Assembly: GCA_035654775.1 (NCBI GenBank)
Contig: DASRWB010000041.1
Location: forward strand, 1 to 15,215
Direction of reading: 5' to 3'
From: HKST-UBA85 sp035654775
GTDB taxonomy: Bacteria > Bacteroidota > Bacteroidia > Flavobacteriales > Flavobacteriaceae
Length of the DNA: 15,215 nucleotides
The notes under the pieces were generated by a model, which had not been told where the DNA came from, ran no database searches, and was given only the letters and a program-made list of their open reading frames with translations. Each line of letters begins with the position of its first letter. Position 1 is the stretch's first letter. This document shows positions 8,239-15,099 of this stretch, in pieces. A program made the position numbers and the translations under genes.

Positions 8239-9200
8239 GGTTTTAAATGTAATAGAAATCTAAAGGGCCAGCACAGGACAAAAGCAATTTTTAATATTGC
8301 GTTATCCAATGATTTTAGGTAATCCTTTAAGGGTATTTTTACGTATTTGGCGGTTTTTAATAAATAATAAAACTGCTTTAAAAAAAGTCCGGGATTTTTA
8401 AAAAAGTACTTTTCAAAAAAATGATTCTGTATAGCTAAACTGTAAACCATTAAGCCAAAAGCTCTGTTTTTTAGGCTATCGCCGGTAATACTGTTATTTG
8501 TGTCTTCAATATAGTAGACCCGCAGCGCATGATTAATGTAACAGGTTTTGAAATTCAATTTAGAAAACAAAGTCCATATTACACCTTCAGGGATATATCC
8601 TTTTGAAAAAATTTCAGGATTGACAACTACATTTTTCAAAAGTCGGGTTTTTATAAAACCCCATTTCTCGTCGTTGTATTTTCCCTCAAGCAAATTAGAA
8701 AAAGTATTGCTGTAGTATGGGCTTACAGGAAATTCTTTTCCCACCGGCTTTCCGTATTGGTCTATGCACATACAGGTAACTCCGCTGATTGAGGGTTTCA
8801 TTTTGTCCGGGATTTCCCGGTATGTTTTGATAAAAACTTCCAAAGCATTGGGCACACAGGTGTCATCTGAGTCAAAAGGAAGAAAAAACTTTCCTTTTGC
8901 CATTGCAATTCCTTGCACCAAACAAGCCATTTTATGTTTATTTTCAGAATTGTTGATGTAAGTTATATTTAGTGTTGATTTTTTTATTAATTGTTCAATA
9001 ACTTTATGTGAATCATCTGTAGAACCGTCGTTTATTATAATCCATTCAAAATCAGTAAAGGTTTGTGCGTGTAACGAATCAAAAACCCTTTGAATGGTTT
9101 GTGCTCTGTTATAAACCGGCGTAAAAACAGTAAAAGTGAACTCAAAAGTGCTCTCTTTTTTTGTTTCTTTATAATAGGGTATAAGTGATTTTAAATTCAT
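8235..9200 (-). CDS. GT2-family glycosyltransferase
   Basis: A 321-residue GT-A fold glycosyltransferase. After a polar leader of about 20 residues comes TVFTPVYNRAQTI (24-36), then FEWIIINDGSTDDS (51-64) of the nucleotide-binding half, and the metal-binding DXD-type motif FDSDD (109-113). This is the standard GT2 layout. The second half carries a Trp-containing stretch and ends in a short hydrophobic tail (about 302-318) that could bring the enzyme to the membrane. The ATG overlaps the upstream GT4 stop as ATGA, and its own TGA overlaps the flippase TTG, so it is locked into the operon. It is likely to transfer one sugar of the repeat unit on the cytoplasmic side. Donor is unknown. Confidence 0.93.
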   Translation of the reverse strand: MNLKSLIPYYKETKKESTFEFTFTVFTPVYNRAQTIQRVFDSLHAQTFTDFEWIIINDGSTDDSHKVIEQLIKKSTLNITYINNSENKHKMACLVQGIAMAKGKFFLPFDSDDTCVPNALEVFIKTYREIPDKMKPSISGVTCMCIDQYGKPVGKEFPVSPYYSNTFSNLLEGKYNDEKWGFIKTRLLKNVVVNPEIFSKGYIPEGVIWTLFSKLNFKTCYINHALRVYYIEDTNNSITGDSLKNRAFGLMVYSLAIQNHFFEKYFFKNPGLFLKQFYYLLKTAKYVKIPLKDYLKSLDNAILKIAFVLCWPFRFLLHLKP

Positions 9201-10309
9201 TTGCCGAGGGTATTTTTAATCAGAAATTCCCATTTTTCCAGTATAGGTTCTGTTTCAAATCTCAAGGCGTCATGTTTTGCCTTGTCTCCAAAAGTTTGCC
9301 GTAAAGAGGGATTGTTTATTAATGTATTTAAAGATTTAACTAAAGCCATTTCGTCTTCCACAGGAATTAAAATCCCGTTTTCATAATTCCGAATTAGCTC
9401 ACTTGGACCGGAAGGGCACTGGGTTGCTATACATGCAAGCCCAAAATACATGGCTTCTATAAGTGCATTGGGAAAGCCCTCAAATCGGGAACTCAACACA
9501 AAGATGCTTGACCTGGAAAGATAGGGCGAAACATTGCTCACAACTCCGGTAAATGTTACGGCATCTTGAATACCAAGTGCAGAAACCAAAGTTTCATATT
9601 CCTTTTTTTTGTTGCCGTTTCCTACCAGTACAAGCTTCCAGTCTTTGGCTTGAATTTTTGAAAAAGCACGAATGAGCAAATCTTGATTTTTTTGATAGTC
9701 CAATCGACCAACGGACAAGATTATTTTTTCTTTAGCTGCCAAAATATTTTGCAAACTATCTGCAAGAGTTGGTGTTATGGGGTTTTCTATTATTCGTATT
9801 TTTTTTACGGATATAAACCTATCAAAATATATTTTACTACTTTCAGTTTGTACCACCAGCACACTACAATAAGGATACAACGCTCTTCGGATTGTTTTCC
9901 AGACACGGTTTATACCATAATCGGGATGCAATCGTTCACTAATTATGCTTGGGATTTTTAAAATATTTCCCACTAAAATTGCATAGACGTTGGTTGTTGT
10001 AGTGAAACTAAGTATTAGCTGTGCATTTCTTTTTTTAATTTCTTTTCTTAAAAATTGAAGAAAGACATAATGCATACGGATAGATTTGAAAATAGACCTT
10101 TCATCCTGATATTTTCCGGCGCAAAACACCACTTCAATGTTTTTATCGATAGGGTAGGCTACTTCACAGGTAAAGAGTACAAATAGGGTAATATGATATT
10201 TATTCACCAAGGCATTGGCTAGTGTACTAAAAACGCGTTCTGCACCGCCAGGTGTTAAACTTGGAATAAGTAAAGCTAATTGTTTTTTTTCTGAAGTTGA
10301 GTTACTCAT
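9197..10309 (-). CDS. GT4-family glycosyltransferase, first gene of the operon in this window
   Basis: A 370-residue GT-B enzyme. The N-terminal domain contains LIPSLTPGGAERVF (14-27) with the glycine loop. The C-terminal domain opens with ILSVGRLDYQKNQ (197-209), where Arg202 and Lys207 are the usual donor-phosphate contacts, and has the EX7E motif EGFPNALIE at 277-285 followed by SGPSELI. The ATG at 10307-10309 is the first start after the divergent intergenic region, so this is the promoter-proximal gene of the polysaccharide operon. It is the paralogue of the two GT4 genes near the other end but is not closely similar to them outside the family motifs. Function: sugar transfer in repeat-unit assembly; sugar identity unknown. 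Confidence 0.93.
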   Translation of the reverse strand: MSNSTSEKKQLALLIPSLTPGGAERVFSTLANALVNKYHITLFVLFTCEVAYPIDKNIEVVFCAGKYQDERSIFKSIRMHYVFLQFLRKEIKKRNAQLILSFTTTTNVYAILVGNILKIPSIISERLHPDYGINRVWKTIRRALYPYCSVLVVQTESSKIYFDRFISVKKIRIIENPITPTLADSLQNILAAKEKIILSVGRLDYQKNQDLLIRAFSKIQAKDWKLVLVGNGNKKKEYETLVSALGIQDAVTFTGVVSNVSPYLSRSSIFVLSSRFEGFPNALIEAMYFGLACIATQCPSGPSELIRNYENGILIPVEDEMALVKSLNTLINNPSLRQTFGDKAKHDALRFETEPILEKWEFLIKNTLGK

Positions 10310-10415
10310 GAACTACATTAACATAAATATGAACTAAAAGTATTGATTTTTAATTCAACTCTATAAAATAATTAGACAAACGGTTTATTAATAAATTTAA
10401 AATACAATTTACGCT

Positions 10416-10445
10416 TGTTGATAACCTGTTGATATTAATATTGAT
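10416..10445. repeat. Phased short direct repeats (TGTTGATA / TTGAT)
   Basis: TGTTGATA occurs at 10416-10423 and again at 10427-10434, and a third TTGAT lies at 10441-10445. The TTGAT cores begin at 10418, 10429 and 10441, so they are 11 and 12 bases apart, about one helical turn. The third overlaps the proposed -33 element. This looks like a possible regulator binding cluster, but in AT-rich DNA chance is not excluded. Confidence 0.35.
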
Positions 10446-10473
10446 GAAAGAAAATCCAAAAGCCATAAATTTG
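10441..10473 (+). promoter_or_regulatory. Candidate Bacteroidota-type promoter for the T9SS gene
   Basis: A perfect TAnnTTTG -7 element (TAAATTTG, 10466-10473) is preceded by TTG at 10441-10443, with 22 bases between. That fits the -33/-7 arrangement described for Flavobacterium and Bacteroides primary sigma factors. Transcription would start near 10480 and give a 5' leader of about 195 bases before the TTG start codon. The leader would contain the palindrome at 10569-10583. Confidence 0.5.
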
Positions 10474-10557
10474 CGTAACTAAAAAAAGCTATTACTTCAC
10501 TTTCTTTATTTTAATTAATCATAACGATAAAATACTATTTATTTACTATTAAAGTAT

Positions 10558-10591
10558 TTAAATGTAGTATTTGTATTACAAATTAAATGTA
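10558..10591. promoter_or_regulatory. Palindrome flanked by 9-bp direct repeats, possible operator
   Basis: ATTTGTA-T-TACAAAT (10569-10583) is a perfect 7-bp inverted repeat around one central base. It is bracketed by identical TTAAATGTA copies at 10558-10566 and 10583-10591, starting 25 bases apart. It lies downstream of the proposed T9SS-gene promoter, about 90 bases before the start codon. It could be a dimeric regulator site or a weak leader hairpin. Confidence 0.4.
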
Positions 10592-10674
10592 TTTTATCGA
10601 AAAACGAATGAAAAAGAAAATTTAAAAACCAGAGTTTAATAGTTTAGTCTCGATTAATAGCAAATCGCCCCAAA

Positions 10675-13290
10675 TTGAAAAAGAAGTACCTAGTTAAAAA
10701 CTTAGCTACTAGGATATTTTTTGTATCCTGTTTATTAGCTTTTAGCCTCACTGTCGGTCAAAATTATCCGCCGGAGGAAATGTTAGATACCATAGATTAT
10801 CCGGTCTATGTTGCGCCCAATGCAGAGTTACCGGAATATCTTAATGCTTTTACCGGATCATTTTACGGGAATACCATAACCCGTGTAAGTGATGCATCTG
10901 TTTTCAACACTACATCACAACGTTTACGTCACAACTATGCGGTTGACCAAGTTTGGAATAGTGACGGCTCGCTAATTAAATTAGCCGGTTACCCGGCTGC
11001 TATTTTAGATGGCAATACGTATGAATTCTTATACTGGAGTGATATTCCCGGATATGGACGATGGAGCAATATGCAGCCTAATATTATTTACGGAACAGTA
11101 GCTAACCAATTTGTATCACATAATGTCACTACAAATTCAACAACCGCGCTTTATACTTTTTCAGAATATTCTACTGTTGATTTTGGATATGGCGAAGGAA
11201 ATCAGGATAAAAATGATAAATACGTAGGATTGATTGCCGAAAATACCAATGGAAGATTTTTAGTGGTTTTTGATATTCAGGAAAATAACATTGTAGGTAG
11301 CAGACAAATTCCTGAAGGAGATTTAGACTGGTTTACAGTGAGTACAGCAGGTACTTTTGCCGTTGCCTCTTGGCGAGAAGACGGAAATGATACAACACAG
11401 GGACTAAAAAAATACAGCCTTGATTTAACTTCAGAAACGCATCTTTATGATTATTCAGAACACGGAGATTTTGGAGTAGATACCAATGGAAATGAGGTTT
11501 ATGTACAATACGGAAACCAAACTACTTGGGATGACGAATACTACCTGGTAATGATTAGATTAGACAATGCCGAAGTTACACCATTATTTCACTGGCCACA
11601 AGCACTTCATGGTACCACCGGAATTTGGGGCGGACACATTTCTTGCAGAAATGTAGACCGACCCGGATGGGCCTACGTTAGCGAACAATGCTGTCCGGAG
11701 CATCCTGTGGCTAGTAAGGAAATATTTGCCATAAAACTTGACGGCTCAGGAATTATAGAGCGATATGCTAAACACCATAATAATATAGAACCCGGAAACA
11801 GGCACTCGACACAAGCGGTACCCAATAGAGATGGAACAAAGATTCTCTTTGCAAGTAACTGGAACAATAGCCAGTTAATGTCAAATACGAATCCGCCTGC
11901 ATGGGTTGTTGAAGTAAATCAAGAAACTGATGGTGAGCCATCTGTTGTAGCAAGTGCAGGTGAAGATGTAACTGTATGCGAAGGTGAAACAGTAACACTT
12001 ACGGCATCAGGAGGAGAAAATTACCTTTGGAATACCGGTGAAACAACTGCAAGTATTCAAGTTCAACCAAGTCAAACTACAACATATAGTGTAACGGTAA
12101 GTACAGGAAACATAAGCGACACCGCTTCGGTTACTGTTACCGTTACTCCCAGGCAAACGCTAAACGCAGGAAATGACGTCACAATAAATACCGGAGAAAA
12201 TGTTACCCTATCAGTAACTATTCAAGGTGAAATACTGTGGAGTACAGGGGAAACAACTTCAAGCATTACAGTTTCTCCTCAAGTTACCACAACCTATACT
12301 GTTGTAGCTACTTATAACGGATGTTCTTCAGAAGATAGTGTTACTGTTTTTGTCAATCAATCCATTCCATTTGAGGTTAATGCCGGAGATGATGTTGAAA
12401 TTTGTGAAGGTGATACAGTACTTTTAACCGCTACAGAAGGCGATACATACTTATGGAGTACTGGAGAAACTACACAAAGTATAGAAGTAAGCCCTTTAGT
12501 TTTCACTATTTATACGGTAACGGTAACTCAAGGAAGCGCAAGTGGAAGTGACGACGTTCAAGTAACTGTTAATCCCATGCCCAATGCACAAGTAAGTTCA
12601 GATGCGTTTATTGAACAAGGTGATAGTATTATTCTATATGCATCCGGCGGGACAGCATACTTATGGAGTAACGGAAGCACCAACTCATCGATAACAGTAA
12701 ACCCTATTGAAACTACTACCTATTCGGTTACGGTTTTTGAAAATAGTTGTTTTGAAGAATTTGAAATTACAGTAACGGTTGTTGAACCATATACTGTTGA
12801 CGCGGGAGAAGATATGGAGATTTGCCGTGGAGAAACCGTGGTATTATCAGTTACCTCAGGAACCGGCTATTTGTGGAGTACGGGAGAAACCACACAAAGT
12901 ATAGAAGTAGCTCCTTCAAACACAACCACATATTCAATAACTGTTTTTGATGGAGATGCTTCGGCTAGCGATTCTGTAAAAGTTTTTGTTTCAAGTTGTA
13001 ATGAAAATCCACGATTGGATTTAAATGATCAATCTGAAAACAATATAGGATTAAAGGTTTTTCCTAATCCAACATCAGACGTAATCAATGTAAAACTGTC
13101 TCAAATTAATACTGTTGTTAGTGTAAAACTTTTCGATATAACAGGAAAAGTATTGATTAATGATGCCATAACAAATAGCGTTGGAGATATTGTAAAAACA
13201 TACAGTCTGGCTAGTTACAATACAGGCGTGTATATTCTTACGGTGAGCTCTAATGGATATACCAAGGCTAAACGCATTATTCTGAAATAA
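10675..13290 (+). CDS. Secreted T9SS substrate: propeller-like domain, five Ig/PKD-like repeats, type A sorting domain
   Basis: An 871-residue cell-surface or secreted protein. Residues 1 to about 28 form a signal peptide (KKK-rich start, then a hydrophobic FFVSCLLAFSL core). Residues about 45-415 are rich in beta structure and contain WNSDGSLIKL (94-103) and AVPNRDGTKILFASNW (381-396), which resemble TolB/oligogalacturonate-lyase-type propeller blades. His86, His367, His368 and His377 sit in or near these. This part has no firm family call. Residues about 424-772 are five Ig/PKD-like repeats with the recurrent LWSTGETT motif. Residues 793-871 are a T9SS type A sorting domain (KVFPNP at 794-799, DITGK, GVYIL, terminal KRIILK), removed when the T9SS exports and anchors the protein. 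The start is TTG: an in-frame TAG lies ten codons upstream with no ATG between, and the charged signal start follows directly. The binding target or enzymatic activity is unknown. Confidence 0.9.
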   Translation: MKKKYLVKNLATRIFFVSCLLAFSLTVGQNYPPEEMLDTIDYPVYVAPNAELPEYLNAFTGSFYGNTITRVSDASVFNTTSQRLRHNYAVDQVWNSDGSLIKLAGYPAAILDGNTYEFLYWSDIPGYGRWSNMQPNIIYGTVANQFVSHNVTTNSTTALYTFSEYSTVDFGYGEGNQDKNDKYVGLIAENTNGRFLVVFDIQENNIVGSRQIPEGDLDWFTVSTAGTFAVASWREDGNDTTQGLKKYSLDLTSETHLYDYSEHGDFGVDTNGNEVYVQYGNQTTWDDEYYLVMIRLDNAEVTPLFHWPQALHGTTGIWGGHISCRNVDRPGWAYVSEQCCPEHPVASKEIFAIKLDGSGIIERYAKHHNNIEPGNRHSTQAVPNRDGTKILFASNWNNSQLMSNTNPPAWVVEVNQETDGEPSVVASAGEDVTVCEGETVTLTASGGENYLWNTGETTASIQVQPSQTTTYSVTVSTGNISDTASVTVTVTPRQTLNAGNDVTINTGENVTLSVTIQGEILWSTGETTSSITVSPQVTTTYTVVATYNGCSSEDSVTVFVNQSIPFEVNAGDDVEICEGDTVLLTATEGDTYLWSTGETTQSIEVSPLVFTIYTVTVTQGSASGSDDVQVTVNPMPNAQVSSDAFIEQGDSIILYASGGTAYLWSNGSTNSSITVNPIETTTYSVTVFENSCFEEFEITVTVVEPYTVDAGEDMEICRGETVVLSVTSGTGYLWSTGETTQSIEVAPSNTTTYSITVFDGDASASDSVKVFVSSCNENPRLDLNDQSENNIGLKVFPNPTSDVINVKLSQINTVVSVKLFDITGKVLINDAITNSVGDIVKTYSLASYNTGVYILTVSSNGYTKAKRIILK
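11944..12990 (+). repeat. Five tandem Ig/PKD-like domain repeats in ABABA order
   Basis: Repeats begin near residues 424, 493, 563, 633 and 703 of the T9SS protein, so each is about 70 residues. Each reads roughly: Gly-Asp/Glu-Asp-Val, Glu-Gly-Asp/Glu-Thr-Val, LW-S-TGETT-SI, V-P-TT-Y-V-V. Repeats 1, 3 and 5 have an early Cys (435, 577, 717) and no late one. Repeats 2 and 4 have only a late Cys (550, 692). At the DNA level, 12451-12489 in repeat 3 and 12871-12909 in repeat 5 match at 36 of 39 bases, and all three differences are synonymous. Such arrays usually act as stalks or adhesive modules in Bacteroidota surface proteins. Confidence 0.85.
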
Positions 13291-13295
13291 AAACG

Positions 13296-13328
13296 AATTA
13301 ACGGATGCTGTTTTTAATTACTTTTTTT
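13296..13328 (+). terminator. Weak candidate intrinsic terminator after the T9SS gene
   Basis: AATTAA (13296-13301) and TTAATT (13314-13319) can pair around a 12-base loop, followed two bases later by seven T (13322-13328). The stem is short and has no G-C pairs, so it would be weak. The position, a few bases after the stop codon, is what makes it plausible. Confidence 0.3.
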
Positions 13329-13452
13329 GCAATCAGATGTTTTTTTGATAAAAGCGATAAGAGTATACAACAATTGGTTGTGCTGTTGCTTGCCGGTAGC
13401 TTTTTTGTACAGAGTAAAATATTTGGTTTTAAAGTTCCTTACGTCTTACGGT

Positions 13453-13827
13453 TTATTCTTTAGTAACGGCTGTAATGGTGACTAGACTGTCACAATTTTG
13501 GAGGGTAACAAATAGTTTAGTTGTATTTTCTGAAGTATTTTCTATCACATATTCTCCACAAGGTTCTTTTCTGGGATTGCTTTTTGAAAACAGAATAGTA
13601 CCGTGTTTTACAGCTTCCTTAATAGCCAAAGTATCTATGGTTAAGAGGGCTATTTCTTGCTTTAATTCCTCAGGAATAATCATTTTTTTGGCATTAATAT
13701 TTTTTAGTGTTCTGGCTTGCGGACCATAATCACATGATACTTTTTTTCCATTTAAAAAAAAAGCCAAAAAAATTAATCCGATAGAAAATCCACCTAAATA
13801 GTATCCAAGTCTGTGTAATAGTTTCAT
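13453..13827 (-). CDS. Small membrane-anchored protein, DUF4258-like
   Basis: A 124-residue protein. Residues about 7-25 form one hydrophobic segment (LGYYLGGFSIGLIFLAFFL), an uncleaved N-terminal anchor or signal, followed by KKVSCDYGP and a soluble domain of about 95 residues. From memory, flavobacterial proteins with a matching CDYGP-ARxLKNI segment next to ald are annotated as DUF4258. I have not checked this by search. The pattern of SKSNPRKEPCGEYVIE then a late LQNCDSLV is part of that impression. The ATG follows the ald stop codon directly (TAAATG), so the two are co-transcribed. The soluble part should face the periplasm if the anchor is inserted in the usual N-in way. No catalytic motif is visible and no function is proposed. 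Confidence 0.75.
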   Translation of the reverse strand: MKLLHRLGYYLGGFSIGLIFLAFFLNGKKVSCDYGPQARTLKNINAKKMIIPEELKQEIALLTIDTLAIKEAVKHGTILFSKSNPRKEPCGEYVIENTSENTTKLFVTLQNCDSLVTITAVTKE

Positions 13828-15027
13828 TTAAAATGTAAGTAAGTTAATATCGCTGTATTTTAAATCAAACCAATCGCCAACCAGCCTGTTTGTTAAAATA
13901 CCGTGGTAAAAATACAACCCGTTTCGTAAACCCTTGTCAAAACGGATGGAATTTTCAAGTCCGCCGTCTTCGGCTATTTTGAGCAGGTAAGGAGTAAACA
14001 TATTACTGATAGAAATAGAGGCAGATCTGGAATAGCGTGCAGGAATGTTTGGAACGCAGTAATGCGTAACGCCGTGTTTTACAAAAGTAGGCTTGTTGTG
14101 GTTTGTGACTTCACTGGTTTCAAAACAACCGCCCATATCAATGCTAACATCTATTATAACGGCTCCGGTTTTCATGCTTTCTACCATAGCTTCAGTGACT
14201 AAAACCGGTGCTCGGTTTTTCCCGCGTACCGCACCAATGGCAACATCACATCGTTTTAGGGCTTTTACTAAATTTTTGGGCTGTAGTGTTGAAGTATAAA
14301 CAGGCCTACCCAAATGATTTTGTAATCGTCGTAATTTTGAAATAGAATTGTCAAAAACTTTAATGTTAGCACCCAAGCCCAAAGCACTTCTGGCAGCAAA
14401 TTCACCCACTGTTCCGGCGCCTAAAATAACCACTTCCAGTGGAGGCACACCACATATATTTCCCATGAGCAATCCATTACCGTTATTGACATTTGACAGC
14501 AATTCTGAAGCTATAAGCACAGTGGCCGTTCCTGCTATTTCACTCAGGGAACGCACCGCCGGATACGCACCGTCTTCATCGCGAATAAACTCAAAAGCAA
14601 TAGCGGTTATACGTTTGGTTGCCAAAGCTTCAAAATATTTTTTTGATTGGGTTTTAAGTTGTAAAGCCGAAATGAGAATAGTTTGCGGATTGATAAGTTT
14701 TATTTGGTCTAACGTTGGTGGTTCTACTTTTAACACAATTGGACAGCCGTATACTTTAGCAGAATCGTTTGTGATTTCGGCACCGGCTTCACTGTAGTTT
14801 TTATCACTGAAATTGGCTCCTTTGCCCGCACCGGATTCCAGCAACACGCGATGACCATTATTTACCAAAGCAAATACAGCATCTGGAGTAAGGCATACGC
14901 GTTTTTCCTGAAAGGCTGTTTCTTTGGGAATGCCAATAAAGAGTTCGCCTTTTTTCTTTAAAATTTCCAGGGTTTCTTCCTGCGGTAAAAGTTGTTCTTT
15001 GGTAAACGGAGTTAGTGACTTAGCCAT
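13828..15027 (-). CDS. ald: Alanine dehydrogenase family protein
   Basis: A 399-residue enzyme of the alanine dehydrogenase/PntA family, which in Ald catalyses NAD-dependent interconversion of L-alanine and pyruvate plus ammonia in the cytoplasm. An extra N-terminal segment of about 28 residues precedes GIPKET (32-37), EKRVCLTPDAV and GHRVLLESGAG (58-68). The NAD-binding Rossmann loop is GAGTVG (203-208) with Asp226 at the end of the next strand. IDMGGCFETSEVT (296-308) and HYCVPNIPA are close to classical Ald. Arg43, Lys100 and Asp297 match substrate and catalytic residues of M. tuberculosis Ald (recalled R15, K75, D270), but Gln123 stands where catalytic His96 is expected. The ATG at 15025-15027 is 72 bases after the upstream stop. 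This is the usual annotation for flavobacterial homologues, but the activity is less certain than the family. Confidence 0.85.
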   Translation of the reverse strand: MAKSLTPFTKEQLLPQEETLEILKKKGELFIGIPKETAFQEKRVCLTPDAVFALVNNGHRVLLESGAGKGANFSDKNYSEAGAEITNDSAKVYGCPIVLKVEPPTLDQIKLINPQTILISALQLKTQSKKYFEALATKRITAIAFEFIRDEDGAYPAVRSLSEIAGTATVLIASELLSNVNNGNGLLMGNICGVPPLEVVILGAGTVGEFAARSALGLGANIKVFDNSISKLRRLQNHLGRPVYTSTLQPKNLVKALKRCDVAIGAVRGKNRAPVLVTEAMVESMKTGAVIIDVSIDMGGCFETSEVTNHNKPTFVKHGVTHYCVPNIPARYSRSASISISNMFTPYLLKIAEDGGLENSIRFDKGLRNGLYFYHGILTNRLVGDWFDLKYSDINLLTF

Positions 15028-15099
15028 AAAAAGTGCATTAAACTACTAAGTTACTGTTTTTTGAGTTTTTGTAGAAAATAATTTATAAATAATGTAGTT

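Larger units (their letters stand above)
10310..10674. other. Divergent intergenic region, 365 bp, no gene
   Basis: An AT-rich spacer between the minus-strand polysaccharide operon and the plus-strand T9SS gene. No open frame of useful length was found. It holds one TAnnTTTG promoter candidate facing right (10441-10473), a phased TTGAT repeat cluster overlapping it, and a palindrome flanked by direct repeats at 10558-10591. For the leftward operon I looked for CAAAnnTA on the plus strand (TAnnTTTG on the minus strand) and found no exact match. The operon promoter is therefore either degenerate or not of that type. Confidence 0.8.

Noticed and set aside
10410..10445. A replication origin suggested by DnaA-box-like TTATCAACA units
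   Set aside because: Only two near-matches, each imperfect, and no dnaA, dnaN or other origin-linked gene nearby. Kept only as a possible regulatory cluster.
10720..10740. A possible lipoprotein lipobox at FFVSC (Cys19) in the T9SS protein
   Set aside because: The Cys is inside the hydrophobic core of the signal peptide, with hydrophobic residues continuing after it and Phe at -3. A C-terminal sorting domain already explains surface attachment.
11768..11998. Minus-strand open frame with a His/Leu-rich product inside the T9SS gene
   Set aside because: It is antisense to the well-supported repeat-region coding sequence; its composition is the complement of the Thr/Val/Glu-rich frame and it has no recognisable domain.
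13305..13463. A 52-codon plus-strand open frame with an ATG between the T9SS gene and the DUF4258-like gene
   Set aside because: It overlaps the end of the convergent gene and has T-rich codons (Phe/Leu-rich product) expected from AT-rich DNA. It is also the complement, in register, of the coding-like minus-strand frame.
14348..14797. A 149-codon plus-strand open frame inside ald
   Set aside because: It is wholly antisense to conserved Ald coding sequence and has a Ser/Pro/Ala-rich product without domain features.
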